Notes: generated from the letters alone by a model not told the origin. A stretch of DNA of 7,698 nucleotides from an uncultured Gammaproteobacteria bacterium (GCA_913051905.1 CAJXBY010000125.1:1-7698); one strand, 5' to 3'; positions 1 to 7,040 are shown, numbered from the stretch's first letter. Numbers and translations are program-made.

Positions 1-1697
1 TTGCCCAGGGCCGCTACAAAGACGCCTATCTGCTCAACCGCGGTACCAATGTGTTCCCCGCGATTCTCGGGCGGGTCTGCGACAGACCCTGCGAGCCGGT
101 CTGCCGCCGGAACCGGGTTGAGGATAAAGCGGTCGCAATCTGCCGGCTCAAACGGGTTGCAGCCGATCTTGCCGGGGATGTTAGAGAGTCCCTCCCGAAG
201 GCTCCGGCAGAGAAAAATGGCAAACGCATTGCCTGTGTCGGTGCCGGCTGCGCATCCCTGACGGTTGCAAACGATCTTCTGCCGTTGGGTTACGAGATCG
301 TGATGTTTGAGCAGTACGCGCAGACTGGAGGTCTGATGCGGACTAACATTCCTGCCTTCCGGCTGCCGGCCGAGGTGCTGGATGACGAGATCGCGATGAT
401 CCTGGAAATGGGCGTCGATCTGCGGCTGGGTCATCGCATCGACAGCCTGGCGGCGCTTCTGGACGAGGAATTCGACGCGGTGTTTGTGGGTACTGGGGCC
501 CCGCGCGGTAAGGAGTTGGACCTGCCAGGACGACAGGACAGCGACCGTATCCACATCGGTATCGACTGGCTGGAGTCGGTCGCGTTCAGCCACACGGACA
601 CGATCGGTGAGAATGTCCTGATCATTGGCGTGGGCAATACCGCGATGGATTGTTGCCGGACTGCGCTTCGCCTGGGGGGCCAGAACGTCAAGGTGATGGC
701 GCGTAAACCCCGGGGGTTCTTCAAGGCTTCCCCGTGGGAGCTTGAGGATGCCGAAGAAGAAAGAGTGGAGATCGTCGTCAACCATTCGCCAAAGGCTTTT
801 ATCGTGGAAGACGGTCAGCTCAAAGGGATGATGTTCGACCAGTTGAGCTATCACACCGACGAGGCGGGCAAATTGGTGTCTGAAATCGCAGGTGAAACCT
901 TTATTCCCTGCGATGATGTGATTCTCGCAATCGGTCAGGAAAACGCTTTCCCCTGGATCGAACGCGATCTCGGGATCGAGTTTGACCAGTGGGATGTGCC
1001 GGTGGTGAACAAGGTAACTTTCGAGGCCACCCGGCCGGGTGTGTTCTTTGGTGGTGATGCGGCCTTCGGACCGGAGAACATCATCTGGGCCGTGGAACAC
1101 GGGCACCAGGCGGCGATCTCAATCCACAAGCACTGCGTGAATGAGTCTCTAGACGATCGTCTGGCCTATGGAATGAATCTGGTCAGTACGAAGATGAGTA
1201 TTCATGAGTGGAGCTTCAGCAACGATTACGACCCGTCCGAACGCCGCCAGATGCGGCACGTGGCCCTTAAAGAACGGTTCGACGAACTCAACATTGAAGT
1301 GGAATTGGGGTTTTCAGCCGAGCAGGCCGCGACCGAGGTCGAGCGCTGTCTCAACTGTGATATCCAGACCGTCTTCATTACCAAACTGTGTATCGAGTGT
1401 GACGCCTGTATCGACGTCTGCCCGGTCCGCTGCCTGACGATTACGGAAAATGGTGAGGAACAAGAGGTGAGGGAGCGGCTGACCGTACCTTCCCTGGACC
1501 CGGAGGCCCCGCTGTATGTGTCCGACGCACTGCCGCAGACCGGACGGGTCATGATCAAGGACGAAAACCTGTGTGTGCATTGTGCCCTGTGTGCCGAGCG
1601 CTGTCCTACGGGTGCCTGGGACATGCGCAAATCCAGTTTGTTGATTCCGTATGCTGTTGACGAAGAGACATCGCGATGCAGTCAAAAGACCGGATAA
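1..1697 (+). CDS. GltD-like FAD/NAD(P)H oxidoreductase with C-terminal 2[4Fe-4S] domain, probable electron-transfer subunit of KorAB (5' partial)
   Basis: The reading frame is already open at base 3, with family-like sequence before the first Met (base 51), so the true start lies left of the window. Numbering here is from that Met. Visible in order: an N-terminal Cys cluster of the GltD / dihydropyrimidine dehydrogenase type (C10, C14, C18 in CDRPCEPVC); an FAD-binding loop GAGCAS at 64-69; an NAD(P)H-binding loop GVGNTAMD at 193-200; the second FAD motif GGDAAFGPENI at 334-344 followed by EHGHQAA; a C433-x2-C436 pair; and a ferredoxin domain with C447/C450/C453/C457 and C508/C511/C514/C518, its halves separated by about 50 residues. 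Family knowledge: such proteins move electrons between iron-sulfur clusters, FAD and NAD(P)H in the cytoplasm. The 3' end overlaps korA by 22 bp, so I infer that it couples KorAB to NADP(H), like the third subunit of the Azoarcus 2-oxoglutarate:NADP+ oxidoreductase. A glutamate synthase small subunit is less likely, given the extra ferredoxin domain and the kor neighbours. The FAD loop has Cys where Pro is usual. Confidence 0.9.
   Translation, partial: AQGRYKDAYLLNRGTNVFPAILGRVCDRPCEPVCRRNRVEDKAVAICRLKRVAADLAGDVRESLPKAPAEKNGKRIACVGAGCASLTVANDLLPLGYEIVMFEQYAQTGGLMRTNIPAFRLPAEVLDDEIAMILEMGVDLRLGHRIDSLAALLDEEFDAVFVGTGAPRGKELDLPGRQDSDRIHIGIDWLESVAFSHTDTIGENVLIIGVGNTAMDCCRTALRLGGQNVKVMARKPRGFFKASPWELEDAEEERVEIVVNHSPKAFIVEDGQLKGMMFDQLSYHTDEAGKLVSEIAGETFIPCDDVILAIGQENAFPWIERDLGIEFDQWDVPVVNKVTFEATRPGVFFGGDAAFGPENIIWAVEHGHQAAISIHKHCVNESLDDRLAYGMNLVSTKMSIHEWSFSNDYDPSERRQMRHVALKERFDELNIEVELGFSAEQAATEVERCLNCDIQTVFITKLCIECDACIDVCPVRCLTITENGEEQEVRERLTVPSLDPEAPLYVSDALPQTGRVMIKDENLCVHCALCAERCPTGAWDMRKSSLLIPYAVDEETSRCSQKTG
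1662..1668 (+). promoter_or_regulatory. Ribosome binding site for korA, inside the upstream gene
   Basis: The purine-rich GAAGAGA lies 7 nt before the ATG at 1676 and within the last codons of the flavoprotein gene. It supports this ATG as the korA start and implies translational coupling through the 22-bp overlap. Confidence 0.55.
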
Positions 1698-3487
1698 ACG
1701 ACTTCGTCATCAAGATCGCGACGGTCAACGGCACGGGTTCTTCCAGTGCCAACACCCTGCTGATGAAAGCGATCTTTCGCATGGGTATCCCCGTGATCGG
1801 CAAGAACTATTTCCCGTCCAACATCCAGGGATTGCCCACGTGGTACGAGATCCGCGTCACCGAAAAAGGCTACCTCGCCCGTTCGGGTGCGGTGGAGATC
1901 ATGGTGGCCATGAATGCGCAGACCTATGCCGATGATCTCGCTGAAGTGTCGCCAAATGGACTGCTGATTTACGATGCCACTTGGCCGAGAGCGGAGCTCG
2001 AATCCCGTGCGGATATCACCGTGCTGCCGGTTCCGCTGTCGGCCATGTGCAACGAAGCCTTCAGCGGTGCCAGGGCGCGCATTCTGCTGAAGAACATTGC
2101 CTATGTTGGCGTGCTTGCAGCCCTGATCGAAATCGACCAGGACTGTGTGCGCGATTTGCTCTCTGAGACATTTGCCGACAAAGCCAAGCTGATCGACTCG
2201 AACATGCAGGCTTTCCAGCTGGGTTATGACTACACCCGGGCGAATTTCGAATGTCCCCTGAACACACGGCTTGAACCGATGAACGCCATGGCCGACCACA
2301 TTATGATCGACGGCAATACGGCGGCCGCCCTGGGCTGTGTCTACGCGGGGGCGACGGTGGGCAGCTGGTATCCGATCACCCCGTCTACGTCGCTCTTCGA
2401 CGCTTTTTCCGGTTTCTGCAAGCGCCTGCGCAAGGACAATGAGATTGGCGAACACAACTACTGCATCATCCAGGCAGAAGACGAGCTGGCCGCCATTGGA
2501 ATGGCGCTGGGCGCTGCCTGGAACGGGGCTCGCGCCTTTACTGCGACCAGCGGTCCCGGCATATCACTGATGTCGGAGTTCCTGGGATTGGCGTACTTCA
2601 CGGAAATCCCACTGGTTCTGTTCGACGTTCAGCGGGCCGGTCCTTCGACCGGGATGCCCACCCGGACCCAGCAGAGCGACATTCTCTCGGCGGCATTTGC
2701 CTCCCACGGTGATACCCGGCACGTCCTGCTGTTCCCATCAGAACCGGCAGAGTGCTTCGAATTCGCTGTCAAGGCCTTTGATCTGGCGGAACGGCTGCAG
2801 ACTCCTGTTATCGTGCTGTCAGATCTTGATGTGGGCATGAACGACTGGCCGTGCCCCAGCTTAACCTGGGACGACAATTACGAGCCGGACCGGGGAAAGG
2901 TCTACAGTGCCGATGACTTGAGCCAGATGGACAGTTTCGCCCGCTATCTGGATGTGGATGGCGATGGCATCTGTTACCGGACGCTGCCCGGAGAGCATCC
3001 GAAGGGGGCCTACCTGATTCGCGGTTCCGGGCACAACAAGTTTGGCGGGTATACCGAAAAAGCCGACGAGTACCAGGAAGTCGTTGACCGCCTGCGCCGC
3101 AAGTTTGATACCGCAACTGGCTTGGTGCCGGAGCCGGTGATCGAATCTGGCGAACGGGCCGACTGTGCGATCGTGTCGTCAGGCAGTTGTGATGGCGCTG
3201 TACGCGAGGCCCGTGACAAGCTCGCCGCTGAAGGAATCCATGCAGATTACATGCGAATCAGGGCCTTTCCGTTCAGCCCATCCGTGGCCAAATTCTTGTC
3301 CCGCTACGAGCGAGTGTTTGTCGTCGAACAGAACCGGGATGCCCAGCTCCGCAGCCTTTTGCAGACCGAGACGGGAGTTGCTGGGGACAAACTGATTCCG
3401 GTTCTGAGCTACGGCGGTATGCCGATCGCCTGTACCGATATCATCGAACCCTTGTCTGAGAAGATCGCCAAAGGGAAAGCAGCGTGA
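1676..3487 (+). CDS. korA: 2-oxoacid:acceptor oxidoreductase, fused gamma-alpha subunit (KorA type)
   Basis: A 603-residue protein of the usual length for fused gamma-alpha subunits. Residues about 10-190 form the gamma domain, opening with the glycine/serine-rich NGTGSSSANTLL loop. Residues about 212-400 form the alpha pyrimidine-binding domain with YPITPSTS (232-239), EDELAAIGMALGA (268-280), TSGPG (291-295) and QRAGPSTGMPTRTQQSD (319-335). Residues about 490-600 form the C-terminal transketolase-like domain. Family role: with KorB it oxidatively decarboxylates a 2-oxoacid with CoA to an acyl-CoA, sending low-potential electrons to ferredoxin; the reaction can run in reverse. The YPITPST and GPSTGMPTRT motifs fit 2-oxoglutarate-type enzymes, but substrate cannot be fixed from sequence; pyruvate or branched-chain 2-oxoacids remain possible. 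It overlaps the flavoprotein gene by 22 bp and korB by 4 bp, so the three are cotranscribed and probably coupled in translation. No frameshift or missing motif is seen. Confidence 0.92.
   Translation: MQSKDRINDFVIKIATVNGTGSSSANTLLMKAIFRMGIPVIGKNYFPSNIQGLPTWYEIRVTEKGYLARSGAVEIMVAMNAQTYADDLAEVSPNGLLIYDATWPRAELESRADITVLPVPLSAMCNEAFSGARARILLKNIAYVGVLAALIEIDQDCVRDLLSETFADKAKLIDSNMQAFQLGYDYTRANFECPLNTRLEPMNAMADHIMIDGNTAAALGCVYAGATVGSWYPITPSTSLFDAFSGFCKRLRKDNEIGEHNYCIIQAEDELAAIGMALGAAWNGARAFTATSGPGISLMSEFLGLAYFTEIPLVLFDVQRAGPSTGMPTRTQQSDILSAAFASHGDTRHVLLFPSEPAECFEFAVKAFDLAERLQTPVIVLSDLDVGMNDWPCPSLTWDDNYEPDRGKVYSADDLSQMDSFARYLDVDGDGICYRTLPGEHPKGAYLIRGSGHNKFGGYTEKADEYQEVVDRLRRKFDTATGLVPEPVIESGERADCAIVSSGSCDGAVREARDKLAAEGIHADYMRIRAFPFSPSVAKFLSRYERVFVVEQNRDAQLRSLLQTETGVAGDKLIPVLSYGGMPIACTDIIEPLSEKIAKGKAA
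3471..3476 (+). promoter_or_regulatory. Ribosome binding site deciding the GTG start of korB
   Basis: AAGGGA ends 7 nt before the GTG at 3484. It supports that GTG as the korB start, sharing the GTGA overlap with the korA stop codon. Confidence 0.6.
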
Positions 3488-4536
3488 GTTTCATCAAGAA
3501 ACCGAAACTGACCAAGGGTCTGCCGAAGAACACGCTGGGGTTGACCATTACGGATTACGAAGGGGCTATGTCGACGCTTTGTGCCGGTTGTGGCCATGAC
3601 TCGATTTCTGCTGCGATTGTGCAGGCCTACTACGAACTCGATATCGAGCCGCACCGGGTGGCCAAGGTCTCCGGGATCGGCTGTTCGAGCAAAACACCGA
3701 CCTATTTTCTGCGGCCGGCCCACGGCTTCAATTCAGTTCACGGCCGCATGCCCTCGATTGTGACCGGCGCCAACGCTGCGAATCGCGACCTGCATTACAT
3801 CGGCGTATCCGGTGACGGCGATTCACTTTCCATCGGGCTCGGCCAGTTCTGTCATGCCATCCGGCGCAACGTCAACATGCTGTATGTGCTGGAGAACAAC
3901 GGTGTCTACGGATTGACTAAAGGACAGTTTTCGGCCTCTGCGGATGTCGGCAGCACTGCTCGTAAGGGTGGTGAGACCAACGTCCAGGCGCCGATTGATC
4001 CGGTTCTGACGGCCATTAATTTCGGCTGCTCCTTCGTTGCCCGCGGGTTCTCTGGGGACAAACGCAACTTGGTTCCGCTGCTCAAAGCGGCCATTCAGCA
4101 TCCGGGTTTTGCGATGCTGGACGTGATTTCGCCCTGCGTGACCTTCAACGATCATGAAGGGTCCACCAAGAGTTATGCCTACACCAGAGACTCTGAGCGC
4201 ACCACCGTGTACGCCGATTTCATTCCGGCTCTGGAGCCGATTGAAGTCAGCCTCGACGAGACGGTGACCTCAGTGACCCTGCACGACGGCAGCCGCATCA
4301 AACTGCACAAGGTCGACGATGATTACGACCCGTTTGATGCCGGTGCAGCTACGGCGTACATCCGAGCTCACCAGGCCCAGGGGGAAATCGTCACGGGGCT
4401 TTTGTTTCTGGATGAAAACGCGCTTGACCTGCACGCCACAAACAACACCTCCAGCACCCCGCTCAACGCGCTCGAGTCAAGCAAGCTGATACCTGGCGCA
4501 GCGGCTCTGGAAGACCTGCAGAAAGCCTGGCGTTGA
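3484..4536 (+). CDS. korB: 2-oxoacid:acceptor oxidoreductase, thiamine-diphosphate-binding beta subunit (KorB type)
   Basis: A 350-residue beta subunit. Cys33 and Cys36 (LCAGCGHDS), Cys67 (GIGCSSKTP) and Cys218 (SPCVTFND) have the spacing of the four ligands of the beta-subunit [4Fe-4S] cluster. The thiamine-diphosphate/Mg motif is GDGDSLSIG at 110-118, followed by LENNGVYGLTKGQ at 136-148. These residues bind the cofactor and cluster at the interface with KorA. The KorB-typical C-terminal region (about 220-310) is present, ending in a low-complexity tail. The GTG start overlaps the korA stop in GTGA, and a Shine-Dalgarno sequence precedes it. It is the last gene of the operon; the next gene converges on it. 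All cofactor residues are intact, so I expect an active enzyme. The subunit assignment is firm; substrate specificity is inferred only. Confidence 0.93.
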   Translation: MSFIKKPKLTKGLPKNTLGLTITDYEGAMSTLCAGCGHDSISAAIVQAYYELDIEPHRVAKVSGIGCSSKTPTYFLRPAHGFNSVHGRMPSIVTGANAANRDLHYIGVSGDGDSLSIGLGQFCHAIRRNVNMLYVLENNGVYGLTKGQFSASADVGSTARKGGETNVQAPIDPVLTAINFGCSFVARGFSGDKRNLVPLLKAAIQHPGFAMLDVISPCVTFNDHEGSTKSYAYTRDSERTTVYADFIPALEPIEVSLDETVTSVTLHDGSRIKLHKVDDDYDPFDAGAATAYIRAHQAQGEIVTGLLFLDENALDLHATNNTSSTPLNALESSKLIPGAAALEDLQKAWR

Positions 4537-4580
4537 ATTTCTCCGGGTGGGCAGCGGCTTAACCCGCAGCTTGCGCCGCC
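4537..4580. other. Convergent korB/gpsA intergenic gap with weak hairpin potential
   Basis: Only 44 bp separate two convergent stop codons, so transcription of both operons should end here or run into the opposite gene. CGGGT (4544-4548) can pair with ACCCG (4562-4566), and alternatively GCGGC (4554-4558) with GCCGC (4575-4579). The two pairings overlap and exclude each other. Neither is followed by a T-run on either strand, so an intrinsic terminator is not demonstrated; Rho-dependent termination is equally possible. Confidence 0.3.
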
Positions 4581-5579
4581 TCAGTTCTTCTCGGGTCTCG
4601 GCTCCCGCGCGAGCAGTGCGGTGACGGCCGCAGCCGGTTCCAGTCCTTCGAAGAGCACGCGGTAGACCTGTTCCGTGATCGGCAGGGAAACCGCGTCATG
4701 GGTGCTTTTCTGATAGAGCACACGGGTCGTGTTGACACCCTCGGCTTCCTGTCCGATCTCGGCCAGTACGGCATCGATCGGTTTCCCTGCCGCGATACCC
4801 AGACCGACCCGCCGGTTACGCGACTGGTCGTCGGTGCAGGTCAGGATCAGATCACCCATGCCCGTCAACCCCATGAATGTCTCAGCCTGACCGCCAAGTG
4901 ATCGGCCGAGACGGCTCATCTCGGCCAGGCCGCGGGTGATCAGTGCGGCACGGGTGTTGGCACCGAAACCGAGACCATCACTGATCCCGGCAGCGATGGC
5001 GATCACGTTCTTGATTGCCCCGCCCAGCTGTACACCCGGCAGATCGGTACTGGTATAGACCCGGGTGCGCTCGTCGCGAAACCAGTCTGCGACGGCATCC
5101 GCTGTTTCCAGGGTGCGGGCGGCTGTGGTCAGGGCCGTGGGTAAACGTTGGGCCACTTCGGCAGCGAAGCTCGGACCCGACAGTACGGCCGGAACCGCTG
5201 CGTCTCCCAGTACCTGGTCGAATACCTCGCTCAGCAGCAGGCCGCTGTCCGGCTCAAAACCCTTGGTGCCCCAGCAGATACGGGGCGGGTTGGAAAACGT
5301 GCCTAGATGTTGGGAAAATCTTTCAAGCGCCGGTCTGAACCCGTGGCTCGGAACCGCAACCACGAAGTCGGTGCTGTGTTCAATCAGTTCGTCGAAACGG
5401 CTCGTGACCTTGATGTTGTCCGGCAGCGGTAGCCCACCGGACGACGGGACACGGGGCCCGGTTTCATCACGGCCCCAGAGCCGGACCGGCCGGCCGATGC
5501 GTGCAGTCAGCAGGGCGAGTGCCGTTCCCCAGGAGCCCGCGCCCAGCACGGCTAGGGTCTGACTTTCTTTTTCGTTCAA
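4581..5579 (-). CDS. gpsA: NAD(P)+-dependent glycerol-3-phosphate dehydrogenase
   Basis: A 332-residue protein covering the whole family length. It reversibly reduces dihydroxyacetone phosphate to sn-glycerol 3-phosphate, the phospholipid backbone precursor, in the cytoplasm. Seen: dinucleotide-binding loop GAGSWGTA (13-20), VAVPSHGFRPAL (74-85), WGTKGFEP (103-110), the substrate motif LSGPSFAAEVAQRLPT (133-148), the active-site region KNVIAIAAGISDGLGFG (190-206) with Lys190 as presumed catalytic base, TRGLAEM (215-221), GLTGMGDLILTCT (237-249), SRNRRVG (253-259) and EGVNTT (280-285). It lies 48 bp downstream of secB on the same strand, the conserved gammaproteobacterial order, so cotranscription is likely. 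The upstream-most possible start is TTG at 5579; an in-frame stop lies a few codons further upstream and no ATG is available. An internal GTG at residue 11 is an alternative. No good Shine-Dalgarno sequence sits at normal distance from either, so the exact N-terminus is uncertain. Confidence 0.95.
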   Translation of the reverse strand: MNEKESQTLAVLGAGSWGTALALLTARIGRPVRLWGRDETGPRVPSSGGLPLPDNIKVTSRFDELIEHSTDFVVAVPSHGFRPALERFSQHLGTFSNPPRICWGTKGFEPDSGLLLSEVFDQVLGDAAVPAVLSGPSFAAEVAQRLPTALTTAARTLETADAVADWFRDERTRVYTSTDLPGVQLGGAIKNVIAIAAGISDGLGFGANTRAALITRGLAEMSRLGRSLGGQAETFMGLTGMGDLILTCTDDQSRNRRVGLGIAAGKPIDAVLAEIGQEAEGVNTTRVLYQKSTHDAVSLPITEQVYRVLFEGLEPAAAVTALLAREPRPEKN

Positions 5580-5589
5580 AGCGTGCGGC

Positions 5590-5610
5590 GCCGGGGTATC
5601 TCACTCCGGC
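5590..5610 (-). other. Short inverted repeat between secB and gpsA
   Basis: In the secB-gpsA transcript, GCCGGAG (bases 5610-5604) faces CCCCGGC (5596-5590) across a 7-nt loop, pairing at six of seven positions with one A-C mismatch. No U-run follows, so it is not a classical terminator. The 3' arm ends 10 nt before the proposed TTG start of gpsA, and the only GGAG-type sequence upstream of gpsA lies in the 5' arm. It could tune gpsA translation or mRNA stability, but this is inference from a short, GC-rich stem. Confidence 0.3.
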
Positions 5611-5627
5611 TACGGGTAAAGTGCGTT

Positions 5628-6110
5628 TCAGCTGGGTCCGGCACTGCTGCCGTTGCCTGCCGAAGCCTCTACAGCTGCTTTTTTGTTCTGGTACATCACG
5701 TCGAAATTGACCGGGCTCAGCAGTAGATGGGGAAATCCGCCCTTGGCGACCATCTGTCCCACGGTCTCGCGAAGGTAAGGGAAGAGCATGTTCGGACAAG
5801 CGCCCTCCAGAACCTGTTCCAGAGTGGATTCGTCATAGCCATTTAACGTGAAGACCCCGGCTTGTTCACACTCCACGAGAAAAGCCGTTTCTTCGCCGGT
5901 TTTTGCGGTCACCGTGCACGCTAGTACTGCCTCGAAGAGGCCGTTTTCCTGGTCGATCACCTGGTGTGAGACATTCAGCTGAATATCAATCTTGGGGCTG
6001 AATTCGCCGGAAAAAATGTGCGGGCTACAGGGCGACTCGAAGGAGAAATCCTTGACGTATACCTGGTTGAAACTGAAAGTGGGCGGGCCAACAGCGTCGG
6101 GGTCTGACAT
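5628..6110 (-). CDS. secB: Protein-export chaperone SecB
   Basis: A 160-residue protein, the typical SecB length. SecB is a cytosolic tetramer that keeps preproteins unfolded and hands them to SecA for Sec export. Recognisable family sequence runs from FNQVYVKDFSFESP (14-27) through IDIQLNV (41-47), FLVECEQAGVFTLNG (77-91), the helix ACPNMLFPYLRETVGQM (104-120) and the closing GGFPHLLLSPVNFDVMY (124-140). The last 20 residues are a low-complexity Ala/Ser/Gly tail, which varies in the family. I chose ATG at 6110 (MSDPD): it gives standard length and avoids the 34-bp overlap with the rhodanese gene that the upstream GTG at 6170 would need. There is no strong Shine-Dalgarno sequence before it. 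It lies 26 bp downstream of the rhodanese gene and 48 bp upstream of gpsA, probably in one operon. Confidence 0.96.
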   Translation of the reverse strand: MSDPDAVGPPTFSFNQVYVKDFSFESPCSPHIFSGEFSPKIDIQLNVSHQVIDQENGLFEAVLACTVTAKTGEETAFLVECEQAGVFTLNGYDESTLEQVLEGACPNMLFPYLRETVGQMVAKGGFPHLLLSPVNFDVMYQNKKAAVEASAGNGSSAGPS

Positions 6111-6136
6111 AGTGGAGTCTGCTGGGTGGTCGAGAT

Positions 6137-6556
6137 TCAGCGCTCGATGGGAAGGTTCTCTTTCTCCCACGCGGCGACGCCACCGGTCAGTGTGTAGACA
6201 TTGGAGAACTCGTTCTTGCGAAGAATGCCCGCCGCACGACCGGCCCTGGTGCCGCTCTGGCAGGTCAGGACGATCGGCTTTTTCTTGTCGCGATATTTGT
6301 TCAGGCGCTTCAGGTTGTCCTTGAATTCACCCATCGGAATGTTGATGGCTGCGGGTATGTGACCTTTGTTGAATTCAGCAGACTCACAGACGTCGACGAC
6401 AACCGCCCCTTCGTGATTGATCAGTTGCGGTAACTGAACCGCGCTGACCTGGTTTGAGCCGCCGCTGCGGCGCAGCGTATCGACCACGATCAGCGTGCTG
6501 ATCACCACAAGTGCGGCGAACAGGTGCCAGTTCAAGGTAATGAATTGAATGTCCAT
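6137..6556 (-). CDS. Membrane-anchored single-domain rhodanese-like protein (position of E. coli yibN)
   Basis: A 139-residue protein with one N-terminal membrane segment (about 8-27, LNWHLFAALVVISTLIVV) followed by RR, which suggests the domain faces the cytoplasm (N-out). The rhodanese domain covers about 37-138: VVVDVCESAEFNKGHIPAA (52-70), then the active-site loop CQSGTRA with Cys99, then GGVAAW (125-130). Family knowledge: the loop Cys carries a persulfide in sulfur transfer, and Cys-x4-Arg shapes the anion pocket; both residues are present (C99, R104). Position 57 is Cys where most rhodaneses have Arg. As first gene of the rhodanese-secB-gpsA cluster it matches yibN in E. coli by position and architecture. 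The usual intervening glutaredoxin gene grxC is missing. Physiological substrate is unknown. The ATG at 6556 gives a complete membrane anchor; its Shine-Dalgarno sequence is weak. Confidence 0.88.
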   Translation of the reverse strand: MDIQFITLNWHLFAALVVISTLIVVDTLRRSGGSNQVSAVQLPQLINHEGAVVVDVCESAEFNKGHIPAAINIPMGEFKDNLKRLNKYRDKKKPIVLTCQSGTRAGRAAGILRKNEFSNVYTLTGGVAAWEKENLPIER

Positions 6557-6586
6557 GGGCTAATCAGCACTCACACGGCTGCGCTA

Positions 6587-6736
6587 GTGTACAGCAAGCC
6601 GGCTGCGGTCGGCGGCCTGCTCGCCCGCATCGCCCACCACTCGGGCCCACACGCCGTGCGAATCCTGGTCATGAGCGCAGGTCTCATCGCGGTCGGCGTA
6701 GGCGTGCTGTGGTTGGTGCAGGCCGGACCCCACTGA
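6587..6736 (+). CDS. Possible small single-span membrane protein (unrecognised)
   Basis: A frame of 49 codons from GTG to TGA. I do not recognise it. My hand count gives G+C of about 78%, 49% and 86% at codon positions 1, 2 and 3, the pattern expected of real coding DNA in a GC-rich genome; the same open frame upstream of 6587 lacks it. The product has a basic, His-containing N-terminal half and one predicted membrane helix (about 25-45, RILVMSAGLIAVGVGVLWLV), ending QAGPH. Hydrophobic residues themselves lower position-2 GC, so the signal is partly built in. No convincing Shine-Dalgarno sequence precedes the GTG; GTG at 6656 and ATG at 6671 are shorter alternatives. It is divergent from the rhodanese gene. 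It may be a true small protein, a decayed gene remnant, or chance. Confidence 0.3.
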   Translation: MYSKPAAVGGLLARIAHHSGPHAVRILVMSAGLIAVGVGVLWLVQAGPH

Positions 6737-6994
6737 CGGAGTGACTGGGGGTGTCCTCGCACTCCCCATGAACACCGCAACGCCCCCGGCTGCATCCCTA
6801 CGGGCCGGGAACCCGCATCCTGCACACGGGAATCCTCGTGGACGGCCTGCGACAGCGTCCTCGTCATCGACGAGGTCGCTCACCGACAGCGGCGAGCGCG
6901 CACGCCGTCCTGCCACACGTCGCGCGCTCGACCCGATGGAGCCGGACCGCCTCCCGTCGAGGCATCACCACTTGATACGAACCGTGGAAGAGGG
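6737..6994. other. GC-rich intergenic stretch without a convincing gene
   Basis: Frames here are open on both strands because GC is high, but the translations are Arg/Pro/Ser/His-rich with no recognisable motif and no good start with a ribosome binding site. Two modest inverted repeats are visible: GGGG-GTG with CAC-TCCCC around 6747-6766, and CCCGGC (6785-6790) with GCCGGG (6804-6809). Neither has a T-run. The frame of the downstream secreted-protein gene stays open back to 6737, but this part does not look like coding sequence of that protein. Confidence 0.5.
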
Positions 6995-7023
6995 TTGGCA
7001 GGCAAGTGCCCAACTGACACAAT
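6995..7023 (+). promoter_or_regulatory. Candidate sigma-70-type promoter for the secreted repeat protein
   Basis: TTGGCA (6995-7000, five of six matches to the -35 consensus) is followed after exactly 17 bp by CACAAT (7018-7023, four of six matches to the -10 consensus). Transcription would start near 7030, leaving a leader of about 16 nt before the TTG start at 7046. The -10 element covers the first two bases of the ATG at 7022, so that ATG would not be in the transcript. Identified by eye only. Confidence 0.4.
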
Positions 7024-7034
7024 GGCGGTCTCTC

Positions 7035-7040
7035 GGGGAG
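7035..7040 (+). promoter_or_regulatory. Ribosome binding site deciding the TTG start at 7046
   Basis: GGGGAG sits 5 nt before the TTG at 7046. The in-frame ATG at 7022 has no such sequence upstream. Together with the promoter position and a cleaner signal peptide, it favours TTG as the start. Confidence 0.55.

Noticed and set aside
1682..2455. 257-codon reverse-strand frame inside korA
   Set aside because: No family resemblance, and it lies wholly opposite a gene with unmistakable conserved motifs.
6579..6594. LexA-like box: CTGT-N8-GCAG on the minus strand upstream of the rhodanese gene
   Set aside because: Seven of eight conserved positions match, but a few such hits are expected by chance in a window of this size, the centre is not AT-rich, and the downstream genes are not SOS genes.
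6746..6767. Intrinsic terminator formed by GGGGGTG / CACTCCCC
   Set aside because: A stem of about seven pairs is possible, including one G-T wobble, but no T-run follows on either strand.
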